A stretch of DNA of 45,621 bases from Vulcanococcus limneticus LL (GTDB lineage: Bacteria; Cyanobacteriota; Cyanobacteriia; PCC-6307; Cyanobiaceae), in the NCBI RefSeq assembly GCF_002252705.1, contig NZ_NQLA01000026.1, positions 1 through 45,621 on the forward strand, given 5' to 3'. This document shows positions 17,018 through 25,754 of the stretch, piece by piece. Made by a program: the position numbers and the translations under genes. A model generated the notes under the pieces. It was not told the DNA's origin and made no database searches. It saw nothing but the letters and a program-made list of their open reading frames with translations. Position 1 is the stretch's first letter, and each line of letters starts with the position of its first letter.

Positions 17018-18244
17018 CTACGCAGCGGGGCTGGGGGCATCTCCCAGGGGGAGCGGGGCGGCCGTGAAGGGCAGCTCGGCATTGATCGCCGCGATCTCCT
17101 CCAGCTCCTGGGCGTTCGCATCCGGCAACCAGCGGCGCACGATGGCCTCGAAGCGGGGATGCTGCCAGCGGTGCAGGCTGGCGTGGGGCCGGGCCACGAA
17201 GCCGCGACGACGCTTGTGGCTGCCGCCGGCACCCGGATCGAACTGCTGGATGCCGCGCTGGATCGCCCAGTCGATCGGGGCGTAGTAGCAGACCTCGAAG
17301 TGCAGGTTCTCGATCTCCTCGTCGCTACCCCAGTACCGCCCCCACAGCTCCTGGTCGGTGTGGACGCACAGCGACATCGCCACCGGATCGAGCGGATCGC
17401 CGCGGTGGGCGCTGAACAGCACCAGGTGGGGGCGCAGCTCGGCGGCGGCCTGGGCGAAGAACTCCTCGGTGAGGTACTTGCTGCCCCATGGCCCCCAGCG
17501 GGCGCAGTGCTGCTCGTAAAAGCTGTGCATGCGCAGCAACAGCGCCGGTGGAATCGCCTCGCCCACGATCGGCGTGACCGTGAGGCCAGCGGCAGCCACC
17601 GCCTTGCGCTCCCGCTTGATGTTGCGCCGCTGGTTGGCGTTGAAGCTGGCCAGGTAGTCGTCGAAATGGCGGTAGCCGTGGTTGCTCCACAGGCTCTGCT
17701 GGTGCAGCCAGGTGGCACAGCCGGCGGCCTCGGCCAGGGGCTGCCAGGTGGGATCCACGTAGAGGAAGTTGCAGCTGAGGATGCGGTGCTCGGCGCAGAG
17801 TCCGTCGATCAGCCGCAGCATCAGGGCCGTGAGCGCGCCCGGATCCTCGTCGGGGGCGATGTGGAAGCGGTAGCCCAGCACCGGGCTCACGGGGCTCATG
17901 CCCAGCAACTTGGGGTAGTAACGAAGCCCCAGCTGGCCAGCGAGCTGGGCAAACGACTGGTCGAAGACGAATTCGCCGTAGCTGTGGCCCTTGAGATACA
18001 GCGGCGCCACGGCGATCAGGCTCTCGCCCCGCCAGAGGCCCAGGTGCATGGGCTGCCAGCCCTGGCGCGGCGCGATGCTGCCGGAGCGCTCCAGGGCATT
18101 GAGCCAGCGCCAGGAGTAGAAGGGAAGCCCCGCTGCCGCCGTGAGGGCCTGCCATTGCGCCTCCGGAATCTCAGCCATCGACGCGTGCCAACGGGCCTGG
18201 AGTTCAGCCATGGGCAGGCGACGAACCGCCGGACGGCGGGGCAA
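17018..18244 (-). CDS. FemAB-like GNAT-fold acyltransferase (PF04339)
   Basis: 408-aa protein of the peptidogalycan-biosynthesis or GNAT-like family PF04339, related to FemAB aminoacyltransferases. The substrate is unknown. Typical segments are PFYSWRWLNALERSGS, VAPLYLKGHSYGEFVFDQSFA, YYPKLLGMSPVSPVLGYRF, the basic FNANQRRNIKRERKAV loop, and GRYWGSDEEIENLHFEVCYYAPIDWAI with FDPGAGGSHKRRRGF near the end. ATG at 18242-18244; a second ATG at 18209-18211 (MAELQARW) is a plausible alternative. It is divergent from the small secreted-protein gene with only 45 bp between starts. Confidence 0.88.
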   Translation of the reverse strand: MPRRPAVRRLPMAELQARWHASMAEIPEAQWQALTAAAGLPFYSWRWLNALERSGSIAPRQGWQPMHLGLWRGESLIAVAPLYLKGHSYGEFVFDQSFAQLAGQLGLRYYPKLLGMSPVSPVLGYRFHIAPDEDPGALTALMLRLIDGLCAEHRILSCNFLYVDPTWQPLAEAAGCATWLHQQSLWSNHGYRHFDDYLASFNANQRRNIKRERKAVAAAGLTVTPIVGEAIPPALLLRMHSFYEQHCARWGPWGSKYLTEEFFAQAAAELRPHLVLFSAHRGDPLDPVAMSLCVHTDQELWGRYWGSDEEIENLHFEVCYYAPIDWAIQRGIQQFDPGAGGSHKRRRGFVARPHASLHRWQHPRFEAIVRRWLPDANAQELEEIAAINAELPFTAAPLPLGDAPSPAA

Positions 18245-18289
18245 CGGAACCGGGCCGCAACGCTAACGAGCGGGACCCCGATCAGGCCG

Positions 18290-18799
18290 GTGGGAGGAGA
18301 ACCCCAGGCCCTGCCACGGCTTCTGCTGCTGCCGGCACTGCTGCTGGCGACCGTGCCCCTGCTGGCGGCGCCACCGGCCCGGGCCGACCTGCTGGCCCCC
18401 CTGCTCGGCCTGCTGCGCCCCCAGGTGGAACGCCACCTGGCGGAGCGCTGCGAGGGCTGGCTCAGCGGTGGCGATCCCCAGCTCGCCGCCAGCCTGCGTC
18501 AGCCCTGTCGCCGGCTGGCGGGACCCGCCAGCCGCTGCCTGATCGAGGAGACCTCCCGCAGCGGCCGCAGCCTCGGCGTGGCCAGCGAACTGCTGGCGGG
18601 CCGCATCGGCAGTGACGGCGAAGTGGTGGTGAAGCGCTGTCTGGCCCGGCAGGTGGGGCTACCGCCGGACGCCCTGCTGGCGGTCCCCCTGCGGAATCTG
18701 GAGCGGCGCTTCAGTGGCCGCAGGCCGGAGATGCCAGGCCGAGCGGAGCTGAAGCCCGTGGATCCCGGAGTCTCCGGGGATTCCGAGCCTCAGCCCTGA
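18290..18799 (+). CDS. Small secreted protein of unknown function
   Basis: 169-aa protein starting at GTG 18290 (GTGGGAGG). An N-terminal signal peptide is evident: LPRLLLLPALLLATVPLLAAPPARA, cleavage near residue 32. The mature part has four Cys (CEGW, CRRL, CLIE, CLAR) spaced widely, a periodic Leu/Arg-rich helical character, and a Pro-rich tail. I do not recognise the family. Two disulfides in the lumen or periplasm are conceivable. The frame is open far upstream antisense to the acyltransferase gene, but that part is a shadow; coding character and the signal peptide begin at this GTG. Confidence 0.65.
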   Translation: MGGEPQALPRLLLLPALLLATVPLLAAPPARADLLAPLLGLLRPQVERHLAERCEGWLSGGDPQLAASLRQPCRRLAGPASRCLIEETSRSGRSLGVASELLAGRIGSDGEVVVKRCLARQVGLPPDALLAVPLRNLERRFSGRRPEMPGRAELKPVDPGVSGDSEPQP

Positions 18800-18841
18800 G
18801 ATCCCGCATCAGAACCACAGGATCCCCAGGGGCATCGGCCC

Positions 18842-19543
18842 TCAGTGCCGCCACCTCCCGTAGCGCAGCAGCAGTTCGCCATCGCCGAGGGGCCGCTGCT
18901 CCAGCAGCTCCCAGCCTCCAACCGGCAGGGCCACCCCCTCCGGCAGCCAGCTGTGGGGACCGCCCAGGAGCAGCGGGCAGAGGGTGAGCTGCAGCTGCTC
19001 AACCAGATCCAGGGCCAGCAGCGCACCGGCCAGCTCGGCGCCCCCCAGCAGCACCAGCCGGCCAAGGCCACTGGCGCCGAGGGCCGCTAGGGCCTCGGGC
19101 CAGGAGTTCAGGGGCCAGCTCTGGTCAAAACCGGCGGGCTCGGCCGGCGTCGCCTCGGGGGGCAGAGGCCACAGCAGGCCCCTCCGCAGGGGTTGGCCGA
19201 AGAAGGGCAGGGCCGGATCCAGCTGGCCGCTACGGCTCACGACAATGGCGATGGGCTGCGGGCTGCGCCCGGCACGGCGGCGCTGCTCCAGCAGCTCGGG
19301 CCGGCGGATCAGGCAGGTGTTGCCGTGCAGGCGCAGGGTCCGGGCGCCGATCAGGCAGCCATCGGCCCAGGCCAGGGCCTCCTCAAGCACGCGGCGATCA
19401 CCTGCCCCTCCGAGCTGGGCGGGGCCACCTCCCGGGGGGGCCAGGCGGCCGTCGAGGCTCACGGCCAGCACCAGCCGGATCTGCGGCAGCCCTGGGGCTG
19501 GGTTGGAACCTGCAGGGTCGCGCGGGGAAACGGCCGCCGGCAA
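18842..19543 (-). CDS. RibD C-terminal-type reductase
   Basis: 233-aa NADPH-dependent reductase of the RibD_C/DHFR-like fold. In riboflavin synthesis this domain reduces the pyrimidine ribosyl group; stand-alone copies may act on other pterin or pyrimidine substrates. The motifs seen are IRLVLAVSLDGRLAPPGG, the WADGCLIGARTLRLHG loop, LVLLGGAELAGALLALDLVEQLQLTLCPLLLGG and a final LRYGRW. No deaminase domain precedes it. The start is TTG 19541-19543, four bases after the stop of the pterin-synthase-like gene; no ATG or GTG is available before the conserved core. Coupling to that gene suggests a shared pteridine theme, which is inference. Confidence 0.8.
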   Translation of the reverse strand: MPAAVSPRDPAGSNPAPGLPQIRLVLAVSLDGRLAPPGGGPAQLGGAGDRRVLEEALAWADGCLIGARTLRLHGNTCLIRRPELLEQRRRAGRSPQPIAIVVSRSGQLDPALPFFGQPLRRGLLWPLPPEATPAEPAGFDQSWPLNSWPEALAALGASGLGRLVLLGGAELAGALLALDLVEQLQLTLCPLLLGGPHSWLPEGVALPVGGWELLEQRPLGDGELLLRYGRWRH

Positions 19544-19547
19544 GGGC

Positions 19548-20513
19548 TCAGCCGGCCGCCAGGGCCTCGAGGGCCAGGGGCCGCATGCCCAGCTGGGGCG
19601 TCTCGGCGAACACCTCCGCCGCGTTGTTGGGGCTCTCCTGCAGACGCACCTTGTGCAGGGCGGCACCCGTGGCGGCGATCGGGCCCGTCAGCAGATCGGC
19701 GATATGCAGGGCGATGTTCTCGGCGGTGGGCACCGTCGTGGCGAAGTGGGCCACGTCCTTGTTGAGGAAGGTGTGGTCGAAGGGCTCCACCACCAGATCG
19801 TCCACCAGCTGCTGCAGGACCGCCAGATCGCAGGCCATGCCGGTGCGGGCATCGATTGGACCGCGCACCGTGACATCCAGCAGATAGTTGTGGCCATGGC
19901 CATGGGGCCGGGCGCACTTGCCGTAGATGGCGTCGTTCTGCTCGGGGCTGAGCTCGGGCCGGGCCAGGCGGTGGGCGGCGGCGAAGTGGGTGCGAATCGT
20001 CAGGAAGGCTTCCATGGCATCGCCGATCACGTCGGCCCAGAGCTTGTCGGTTTCGTAGAGGCGCAGACCCATCAGGGGGAGCTGCGGCGCCAGGCGCATC
20101 CAGATGGCGTGCACCAGGGCCTCGGTGGTGGGCAGCATCCCCTCCGGCCTGGAGAGGTCGAACTCCGGCCAGACCTCATTGAGGAAGCGGAAGTCGAGCT
20201 GGCCGGTCACCTCGGCGCGGATGGCGTGCTTCACCTCCGAGAGGTTGAGCACCATCCCATCGGCGTCGAGGCCGCCGCCCATGGCCACGATCAGCTCGTA
20301 GTTGTGGCCATGGCCGGGGGCAATGGCGCAGGGCCCGAAGCGGGCCGCGTTCTGCTCGTCGGTCAGCTCAGGCAGCCGGTAGAGGTGGCTGGCGCTGAAG
20401 GTGGCGCGGCGGGTGATGACGCAGGGCCGGCCGTGGCCATGCGGATGGGCGGCGGCGGGGGCCTCAGGCGCGGCGGGGGCCCCAGGGGGCGCCGCCATCA
20501 CGGGCGGTGTCAT
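19548..20513 (-). CDS. Tandem 6-pyruvoyl-tetrahydropterin synthase/QueD-like protein
   Basis: 321-aa protein with two full PTPS/QueD domains in tandem (about 31-165 and 171-305). Such enzymes convert dihydroneopterin triphosphate to 6-pyruvoyl-tetrahydropterin, or to 6-carboxy-tetrahydropterin for queuosine. Domain 2 has the full set: Cys 200, Zn His 181, 206 and 208, the catalytic pair Asp246-His247 (FDHTFLN), and Glu 293. Domain 1 keeps Cys 62, His 43, 68 and 70 and Glu 154, but has Asp107-Phe108 (LDFRFLN) where the His should be. An Ala/Pro/His-rich tail precedes domain 1. ATG at 20511-20513 is preferred over GTG 20550-20552. Unusual pterins are known in cyanobacteria, so either product is possible. 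Confidence 0.85.
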   Translation of the reverse strand: MTPPVMAAPPGAPAAPEAPAAAHPHGHGRPCVITRRATFSASHLYRLPELTDEQNAARFGPCAIAPGHGHNYELIVAMGGGLDADGMVLNLSEVKHAIRAEVTGQLDFRFLNEVWPEFDLSRPEGMLPTTEALVHAIWMRLAPQLPLMGLRLYETDKLWADVIGDAMEAFLTIRTHFAAAHRLARPELSPEQNDAIYGKCARPHGHGHNYLLDVTVRGPIDARTGMACDLAVLQQLVDDLVVEPFDHTFLNKDVAHFATTVPTAENIALHIADLLTGPIAATGAALHKVRLQESPNNAAEVFAETPQLGMRPLALEALAAG

Positions 20514-20560
20514 GGCAGCGCAGGGCGTGAGGCAGCATCCTAGAAACGTCACCCACTGTC

Positions 20561-21325
20561 ATGGCGGAGTCCGCCCCCGGCGCCGACCAGTCCGCGCAGG
20601 TTCTGCCCTCCACAGCGGCCGCCAAGGCGCCTGGCGACCTTGCTGGCGAGCTGCCTGGCCAAGCGTCCAGCGAGGGGCCCGGGGGCCTACCCACCGGCGT
20701 GCCCACGGAGCTGGCCCGGGGGCTGCGCAGGCGTCTGGAGGGGCTCAACCTCTATCTGGTGGGGATGATGGGAAGCGGCAAGAGTTCGGTGGGGCGCCCG
20801 CTGGCCGAGGCCCTCGGCTATCGCTTCCTCGACGCCGACACCAGCGTGGAGCAGGCGGCCGGCCGCTCGATTCCTGAACTGTTCGCCAGCGAGGGGGAGG
20901 AGGGCTTCCGGGACCTGGAGGCCGCCGTGCTCAACCAGATCGCGGCCTGGCATTCGCTGGTGGTGGCGACCGGCGGCGGCGTGGTGACCCGTTCGCAGAA
21001 CTGGGGCCAGATGCGCCAAGGGGTGGTGATCTGGCTCGATGCCCCCGACCTGCTGCTGCTGGAGCGCCTGGCCGCCGATCCCACGCCGCGGCCGCTGATG
21101 CAGGCCGATGATCCGAGCACCCGCCTGGCAGACCTGCTGAAGGAGCGCCGGCCCCTCTATGCCCAGGCCGATCTCCACATCATCCAGGACGGCCGCCCGC
21201 CCGAACAGGTGGCCTGGCAGGTGCTGGAGGCCCTGCCCGGGATCCTCAAGCAGCGCCCGGCGGGGCCGCACGAGGCCGTGACGGTGCACAACGCCGATGG
21301 GGTGGCGACCCACTCAATCAACTGA
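20561..21325 (+). CDS. aroK: Shikimate kinase AroK
   Basis: ATP-dependent phosphorylation of shikimate to shikimate-3-phosphate in aromatic amino-acid synthesis. 254 aa, longer than the usual 170-190 because of a Pro/Gly/Ser-rich N-terminal tail of about 60 residues and a 20-residue C-terminal tail. Walker A GMMGSGKSS at 68-76, shikimate-binding DAD with Arg in the EEGFRDLEA region, the TGGGVV loop, and lid arginines around DPTPRPLM are all present. ATG 20561 lies only 47 bp from the divergent pterin-synthase-like start, so the two promoters must overlap. It converges on the CRR7 gene with an 8-bp overlap. Confidence 0.96.
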   Translation: MAESAPGADQSAQVLPSTAAAKAPGDLAGELPGQASSEGPGGLPTGVPTELARGLRRRLEGLNLYLVGMMGSGKSSVGRPLAEALGYRFLDADTSVEQAAGRSIPELFASEGEEGFRDLEAAVLNQIAAWHSLVVATGGGVVTRSQNWGQMRQGVVIWLDAPDLLLLERLAADPTPRPLMQADDPSTRLADLLKERRPLYAQADLHIIQDGRPPEQVAWQVLEALPGILKQRPAGPHEAVTVHNADGVATHSIN

Positions 21326-21599
21326 CGGGATCGCCGGTGGCGCCGGGAGGCTCCAGCCGGATCGCAAACCACTGGACCACCTCACCAGGAGTCAGCTCCA
21401 GCTCACAGGCGGTCTCCAGCAGCCGCTCGGCCCGGGCGCGGGAGTCGGGCAGGGCGGCCAGGTCGGAGGGCAGGGGATCGAGCCGATCCAGGTGGGCGGC
21501 GAGCCAGTCCAGGGTCTCGGCGGCGCTGAGCAGCTGCTGGGGGCGGGCCGGCTCCAGCAGGACGTAGTGGTCGAGCTCGCGGATCAGGGGAGCGGACAT
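21318..21599 (-). CDS. CRR7-like protein (NDH-1 assembly)
   Basis: 93-aa protein matching chlororespiratory reduction 7 of plants and cyanobacteria, which is required for assembly or stability of the NAD(P)H dehydrogenase-like complex. Recognition rests on DHYVLLEPARPQQLL near the N-terminus and the C-terminal block ERLLETACELELTPGEVVQWFAIRLE. ATG at 21597-21599 was chosen; the frame upstream (to 21818) is antisense to the neighbouring gene and lacks the family pattern. Its start abuts the leader of the DUF6816-like gene on the other strand. NdhO is encoded elsewhere in the window, so two NDH-1-related genes are present. Confidence 0.78.
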   Translation of the reverse strand: MSAPLIRELDHYVLLEPARPQQLLSAAETLDWLAAHLDRLDPLPSDLAALPDSRARAERLLETACELELTPGEVVQWFAIRLEPPGATGDPVS

Positions 21600-21696
21600 G
21601 CGGCTGACCTGGGGAGTTCCAGCCTGGCGGAGCGGGCGCTGCCCCTGGGGCGGCGCGCCAGGATCGCCCGAACCTCCGGCCCCTGCCAGACCTGCC

Positions 21697-22605
21697 GTGT
21701 CGATCCTGCTCTCGGCCCTGCGGCTCGTCGGGGCGGCAGTCCTGCACCTACGCCGGGCCGTAACGCTGTACCCGGGCCTGCCCATCGTGGTGTGCCTAGC
21801 GCTCGCGCTGGCCCCCACGGCCGCACCGGCCCTCGCGGCCGACGCGGCCTGGCTGGAAAGCCGCCTGGCCAGCTGGCCCGACTGGAGCCTGCCCGCCCCC
21901 CTGCCGCGCCCAGGCCACAGCGATCTGACCTATCCCGCCTGGTTTGCCGGCACCTGGCGGGCCCAAAGCCACGCCCTCTCGGGCCCGGAGCCGGACCTCA
22001 GCTACCTGGTGCGCTTCAGGACCGATCGACGCGGCGCGGTGGTGGGTGATCGGGCCTTCAACGCCGCCGCCATCGGCCAGGCCCTGCTGGGGGAGCAGCT
22101 GCAGGGGGTCCGCAACGATCCCCACAATCCCAACCGGCAGCTGGCCCAGCTCACGGGGGATCGCCAGCTGGAGTCCAGCGTGATCGGCCGGCGCAGCGCC
22201 GCGCCGGGGGCTGGGGGCCAAACCGGTGCGGGAGCCAGCCATGCAGCGGCGGCGGGATCAACGGCCCGGGAGCCAGCCGGCGTGTTCCTGGCCGATGAGC
22301 TCACCCTGCAGATACTGCACGGCCCCGGCGATCCGCGGGTCAGCCGGGTGGAGACCCTCAGCCGCTACCTCAGCCTGGGCCCAGGGCAGATCGAAGCCGA
22401 GCAGTGGCAGACGAGCTATGGCTCTCCAGCCGAGGGCCTGACGGCCTCCGCCCGCCATCCGTGGCACGGCAGGTTGGTGCTGGAGCGGCTGGCTGACGAC
22501 TCAGCAGATGGGGCCCCAGATCCCTCGAGCGTCCTGCAGCCCGCTCAGGGACGCCCGACCTCGGCGCCGATGCGATCGCGCCAGGCGAACAGGGGCTCCA
22601 GCTGA
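21697..22605 (+). CDS. DUF6816-like exported protein
   Basis: Protein of about 302 aa with an N-terminal export signal (VVCLALALAPTAAPALA, cleavage before ADAAWLESRL). The mature region begins WPDWSLPAPLPRPGHSDLTYPAWFAGTW, then YLVRFRTDRRGAVVGDRAFNAAAIGQALLG and DPHNPNRQLAQL, which I associate with the DUF6816 family found in cyanobacteria and thylakoid lumens of plants. Function is unknown; a lipocalin-like beta fold is an inference. The start is uncertain: GTG 21697 and GTG 21787 are both workable, while ATG 21598 gives an implausible Trp/Pro-rich lead. The last 60 bp overlap the convergent GST-like gene. Confidence 0.62.
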   Translation: MSILLSALRLVGAAVLHLRRAVTLYPGLPIVVCLALALAPTAAPALAADAAWLESRLASWPDWSLPAPLPRPGHSDLTYPAWFAGTWRAQSHALSGPEPDLSYLVRFRTDRRGAVVGDRAFNAAAIGQALLGEQLQGVRNDPHNPNRQLAQLTGDRQLESSVIGRRSAAPGAGGQTGAGASHAAAAGSTAREPAGVFLADELTLQILHGPGDPRVSRVETLSRYLSLGPGQIEAEQWQTSYGSPAEGLTASARHPWHGRLVLERLADDSADGAPDPSSVLQPAQGRPTSAPMRSRQANRGSS

Positions 22606-23255
22606 GGATCGTCGGCAATGCCGGGGACGCCCCGGCCCGCCAGAGGGGCACCGGCGGCGGCCGGGAACCTGAGCAGCGACAGCTGGCCCGACACCGCCAG
22701 ATCCGCCAGGGACAGCCGCTCGCCCACCAGGTAGGGCCCAGCCACCACCAGGGCCGTGAGTTGCTCCAGGTTGCGACGCAGCTGCTCCAGGCCGCCGTGG
22801 TCGATCACCTGGCCCACGCCGCTGAGCAGCGGGCCCGGCAGCGCCCCCACCAGGGAGCGCAGCGGGCCCGGCGTGGCTTCCGGCAACAGGGCGCCGCGCA
22901 GCACCGGATCGGCCGCCGCGGCCTGCACCAAGGCGAGCCGGGCCCCGGCGGCCAGGGCCGAGTCGGCCCAGTCTTCGAGCAGCAGCACCCGGGCCCGGGC
23001 GGCGGGATCGGCCGGCAGCAGCGGCGGCGAGGTCACCTTGCCCTCGAGGTGGAGCGCGATGGCGCTGGAGTCCGCGATCACCTCGGAGCCATCCACCAGC
23101 ACCGGCACCTGGCGCTGGCCCGAGAGGCGGAACAGCTCCAGCTGGCCCAGCCCCGGGGTGACCTCGACCACGGCGTAGGCGAGCTGCTTGGCCGCCAGGA
23201 TCAGCCGCACCTTCTCGCAGAAGGCGGAATGGCGGAACTGGTGGAGCTCCAGCAT
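22545..23255 (-). CDS. Glutathione S-transferase-like protein
   Basis: 236-aa GST-superfamily protein. The thioredoxin-like N-terminal domain begins [20 protein letters not shown] with a Ser/Cys pair at the usual active-site position (SAFC), then [26 protein letters not shown], the glutathione gamma-glutamyl-binding SS site. The C-terminal helical domain ends with [26 protein letters not shown], the conserved N-capping box and Asp. ATG at 23253-23255 places the start directly at the beta strand; the extension to 23327 is Arg/Pro-rich and rejected. It converges on the DUF6816-like gene and is divergent from DUF751. Confidence 0.9.
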   Translation of the reverse strand: MLELHQFRHSAFCEKVRLILAAKQLAYAVVEVTPGLGQLELFRLSGQRQVPVLVDGSEVIADSSAIALHLEGKVTSPPLLPADPAARARVLLLEDWADSALAAGARLALVQAAAADPVLRGALLPEATPGPLRSLVGALPGPLLSGVGQVIDHGGLEQLRRNLEQLTALVVAGPYLVGERLSLADLAVSGQLSLLRFPAAAGAPLAGRGVPGIADDPQLEPLFAWRDRIGAEVGRP

Positions 23256-23341
23256 GGGGAACGGGCGGCGGATCGGCCGCCATGGCGACCTCTGGCGGCA
23301 GAGTAGCCAGCACAGACCAGCCGCCACGTCAGCCCAGCGCC

Positions 23342-23548
23342 ATGAGGGACTTCTTCGTCAACGTCACCCGCTACCCCCGCTACCTGATCGCCTTCGGGCT
23401 CGGGGTGCTGAACTCCGTGGTGGAACCCCTGGCCCAGCGCCGCAGCAACCCGGTCACGGCGGTGTCGTTGATCGGTGCGCTGGTGAGCGGGCTGCTGAGC
23501 CTGGGCCTAATCCTGCGTGCCATGGTGAGCCCAGCACCGATCGCATAG
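23342..23548 (+). CDS. DUF751 / Ycf33-type small membrane protein
   Basis: 68-aa protein with two hydrophobic segments, of the DUF751 family that I associate with plastid Ycf33. The recognisable start is [30 protein letters not shown], then [29 protein letters not shown]. Function is unknown. ATG 23342 begins exactly at the conserved N-terminus. The stop is two bases before the rbfA start, so it heads a compact run with rbfA and the GH3 gene. Confidence 0.82.
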   Translation: MRDFFVNVTRYPRYLIAFGLGVLNSVVEPLAQRRSNPVTAVSLIGALVSGLLSLGLILRAMVSPAPIA

Positions 23549-23550
23549 GG

Positions 23551-24024
23551 ATGGCACAGGGCAGGCGCGTCGAACGGGTGGCAGCGCTGATCCGGCGCGA
23601 GGTGAGCGAGCTGCTGGTGAGCGGCATCAAGGATGAGCGGGTCGGCCTCGGCATGGTGAGCGTCACCAACGTGGACGTGGCCGGCGATCTGCAGCACTGC
23701 AAGATCTTCGTGAGCGTCTACGGCAGCCCTGAGGACCAGCAACAGGTGCTGGCGGGCCTGCGGGCCGCCGCTGGGTATGTGAAAGGGGAACTGAGCCGGC
23801 GCCTCAAGATGCGCCGCACCCCGGAGGTGGTGTTCCAGCTGGATCGGGGCATCGAGAAGGGCACCTCGGTGCTGGGGCTGCTCAACCAGCTGGAGGAACG
23901 GCGCCGCGAGCGGGGCAAGATCCCCGCCGGCACGGACGAAGCGGGGAGCGAAGCGACTCCAGAGGCTGGCCCGGAAGGCAATCCCGAGGACAGCCCAGCG
24001 CCCATCAGCGGCGATGACGCCTGA
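23551..24024 (+). CDS. rbfA: Ribosome-binding factor A RbfA
   Basis: Small KH-domain factor that binds the 30S subunit and helps mature the 5' end of 16S rRNA; needed in the cold. 157 aa. The core covers residues 1-120: [67 protein letters not shown] and a helix LEE. A Glu/Pro/Asp-rich tail of about 35 residues follows, as often seen in cyanobacterial RbfA. ATG 23551, two bases after the DUF751 stop. Confidence 0.96.
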   Translation: MAQGRRVERVAALIRREVSELLVSGIKDERVGLGMVSVTNVDVAGDLQHCKIFVSVYGSPEDQQQVLAGLRAAAGYVKGELSRRLKMRRTPEVVFQLDRGIEKGTSVLGLLNQLEERRRERGKIPAGTDEAGSEATPEAGPEGNPEDSPAPISGDDA

Positions 24025-24041
24025 ACCGGGACAGCCGCGCC

Positions 24042-25703
24042 ATGACCTCTGACCTGCGCCGCCAGGTGGCCCAGTTGCTCGTGGTGCGCGGCAGCGGCCA
24101 CTGGAGTGATGGCCAGCGCCGCTACCCCCGCTGGGAGCTGCCCAACGCCGAGCTGCATCGGCTGCTGGATGCCGGCGTGGGCGGGGTGATCCTGCTGGGG
24201 GGCAGCGCCGCCGAGCTGCGGCTGCGCACGGACCAGCTGCGGCGCTGGGCGGATGGCCCCCTGCTGCTCTGCGCCGATGTGGAGGAGGGAGTGGGCCAGC
24301 GCTTCGAGGGGGCCAGCTGGCTGGTGCCCCCCCTGGCCGTGGGCCGACTGCATGGCCGCGATCCTCAGCGGGCAGCCGCCCTGGCCGAGCGCTACGGCCG
24401 CTGCACCGGCCGCCAGGCCCGGCTGCTGGGACTGAACTGGGTGCTGGGCCCGGTGTGTGATGTGAACAACAATCCCGCCAACCCCGTGATCAACGTGCGG
24501 GCCTGGGGGGAGGATCCGGCCACGGCGGGGGCCCTGGCGGCGGCATTCGTGCGGGGCTGCCAAGGCGCCGGCGTTCTGGCCTGCGCCAAGCACTTTCCCG
24601 GCCACGGCGACACCAGCACGGACTCCCACCTGGAGCTACCGCTGCTGCCCCACAGCCGCGCCCGATTGGAGGTGGTGGAGCTGCCCCCCTTCCGCGCCGC
24701 CATCGCCGCCGGCGTGGCCGCGGTGATGACCGCCCACCTGCAGCTGCCGGCCCTGGATCCCGAGCGGCCCGCCACCCTCTCGGCAGCGGTGCTCGAGGGG
24801 CTGCTGCGCCGGGATCTGGGCTTCAGCGGCCTGGTGGTGACCGACGCCCTGGTGATGGAGGCGATCGCTGGCCGCCACGGGCCCTCTGAGGCTGCGGTGC
24901 TGGCCTTTGCGGCCGGAGCCGACCTGATCCTGATGCCGGGCGACGCCAACGCCGCCATCGACGGCCTGGTGGCCGCCCTCGAAAGCGGCCGCCTGCCGAT
25001 GGAGCGGCTGGAGCGGAGCCTGGGGCGACGCGCGGCGGCCCTGGCGCGGCTCGGCCCTGCCCCCCTGGAGCCAGTGGACGTGGCCCTTGACGGCCTGGTG
25101 TCAGCCGAGGAGCAGGCGTTGAGCCGAGAGCTGCTGGAGCTGAGCCTGGAGCTGGGCGGCACGCCCGACACGCTCCCGGCCGCCAAGGCCCTGATCTCCA
25201 CCCCGGTGCCCCTGGCCCCTTCGCCAGCCCTCCCCGCCGGCCCTGGCATCAACCTGATCCGGCTGGACACGGCCCTGACCTGCCCATTCCTGCCCGCCAT
25301 GGCACCGGCCCTGCTGCGGCCGACCGCCGCCGGTTACGGAGCCTGCCTGCTCGAGGGCCGCAGTCCCAGCCCCTGGAGCGGCGATCCCCAAGCCCCCTTG
25401 GCCCTGGAGCGGCTGCCGGCGGGGCCGGTGCTGCTGCAGCTGTTCGTGCGGGGCAATCCCTTCCGCGGCAGCGCCGGCGGCGACGAGCCCTGGCCCGCCG
25501 CCCTGGCCCAGCTGCTCGCGGCCGGACGGCTGGCGGGGCTGGCGGTCTACGGCAGCCCCTACCTGTGGGAGCAGCTGCGGCCGCTCGTGCCGGCGGGGAT
25601 CCCGGCGGCCTTCAGCCCAGGCCAGATGCCCCAGGCCCAGGCTCTGCTGCTGGAGCGGCTGGGCCTGGCGGCCGTAGCCCTGGAGGGCGGCTTCACCGAC
25701 TGA
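24042..25703 (+). CDS. Glycoside hydrolase family 3 beta-N-acetylhexosaminidase (NagZ-like)
   Basis: 553-aa GH3 enzyme predicted to release N-acetylglucosamine from muropeptides or chitobiose. The NagZ-type signature KHFPGHGDTSTDSH at 183-196 includes the His/Asp general acid-base dyad; the nucleophile is Asp 268 in VVTDAL; substrate contacts include DVEEGVGQRF (79-88) and VRAWGEDP (152-159). After the catalytic TIM barrel, which ends near 340, comes a C-terminal region of about 200 residues absent from E. coli NagZ, with no recognised motif. No signal peptide is seen, so a cytosolic location is likely. ATG 24042, 17 bp after rbfA. Confidence 0.92.
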   Translation: MTSDLRRQVAQLLVVRGSGHWSDGQRRYPRWELPNAELHRLLDAGVGGVILLGGSAAELRLRTDQLRRWADGPLLLCADVEEGVGQRFEGASWLVPPLAVGRLHGRDPQRAAALAERYGRCTGRQARLLGLNWVLGPVCDVNNNPANPVINVRAWGEDPATAGALAAAFVRGCQGAGVLACAKHFPGHGDTSTDSHLELPLLPHSRARLEVVELPPFRAAIAAGVAAVMTAHLQLPALDPERPATLSAAVLEGLLRRDLGFSGLVVTDALVMEAIAGRHGPSEAAVLAFAAGADLILMPGDANAAIDGLVAALESGRLPMERLERSLGRRAAALARLGPAPLEPVDVALDGLVSAEEQALSRELLELSLELGGTPDTLPAAKALISTPVPLAPSPALPAGPGINLIRLDTALTCPFLPAMAPALLRPTAAGYGACLLEGRSPSPWSGDPQAPLALERLPAGPVLLQLFVRGNPFRGSAGGDEPWPAALAQLLAAGRLAGLAVYGSPYLWEQLRPLVPAGIPAAFSPGQMPQAQALLLERLGLAAVALEGGFTD

Positions 25704-25754
25704 GGCCACTCAGAGGCAACGCTGACCCAATCAGCTGGAGCCGAGGGGCGCGGT

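Noticed and set aside
16685-18289. Long open frame upstream of the small secreted protein
   Set aside because: It is antisense to DUF4346 and the acyltransferase; coding character begins only at GTG 18290 with the signal peptide.
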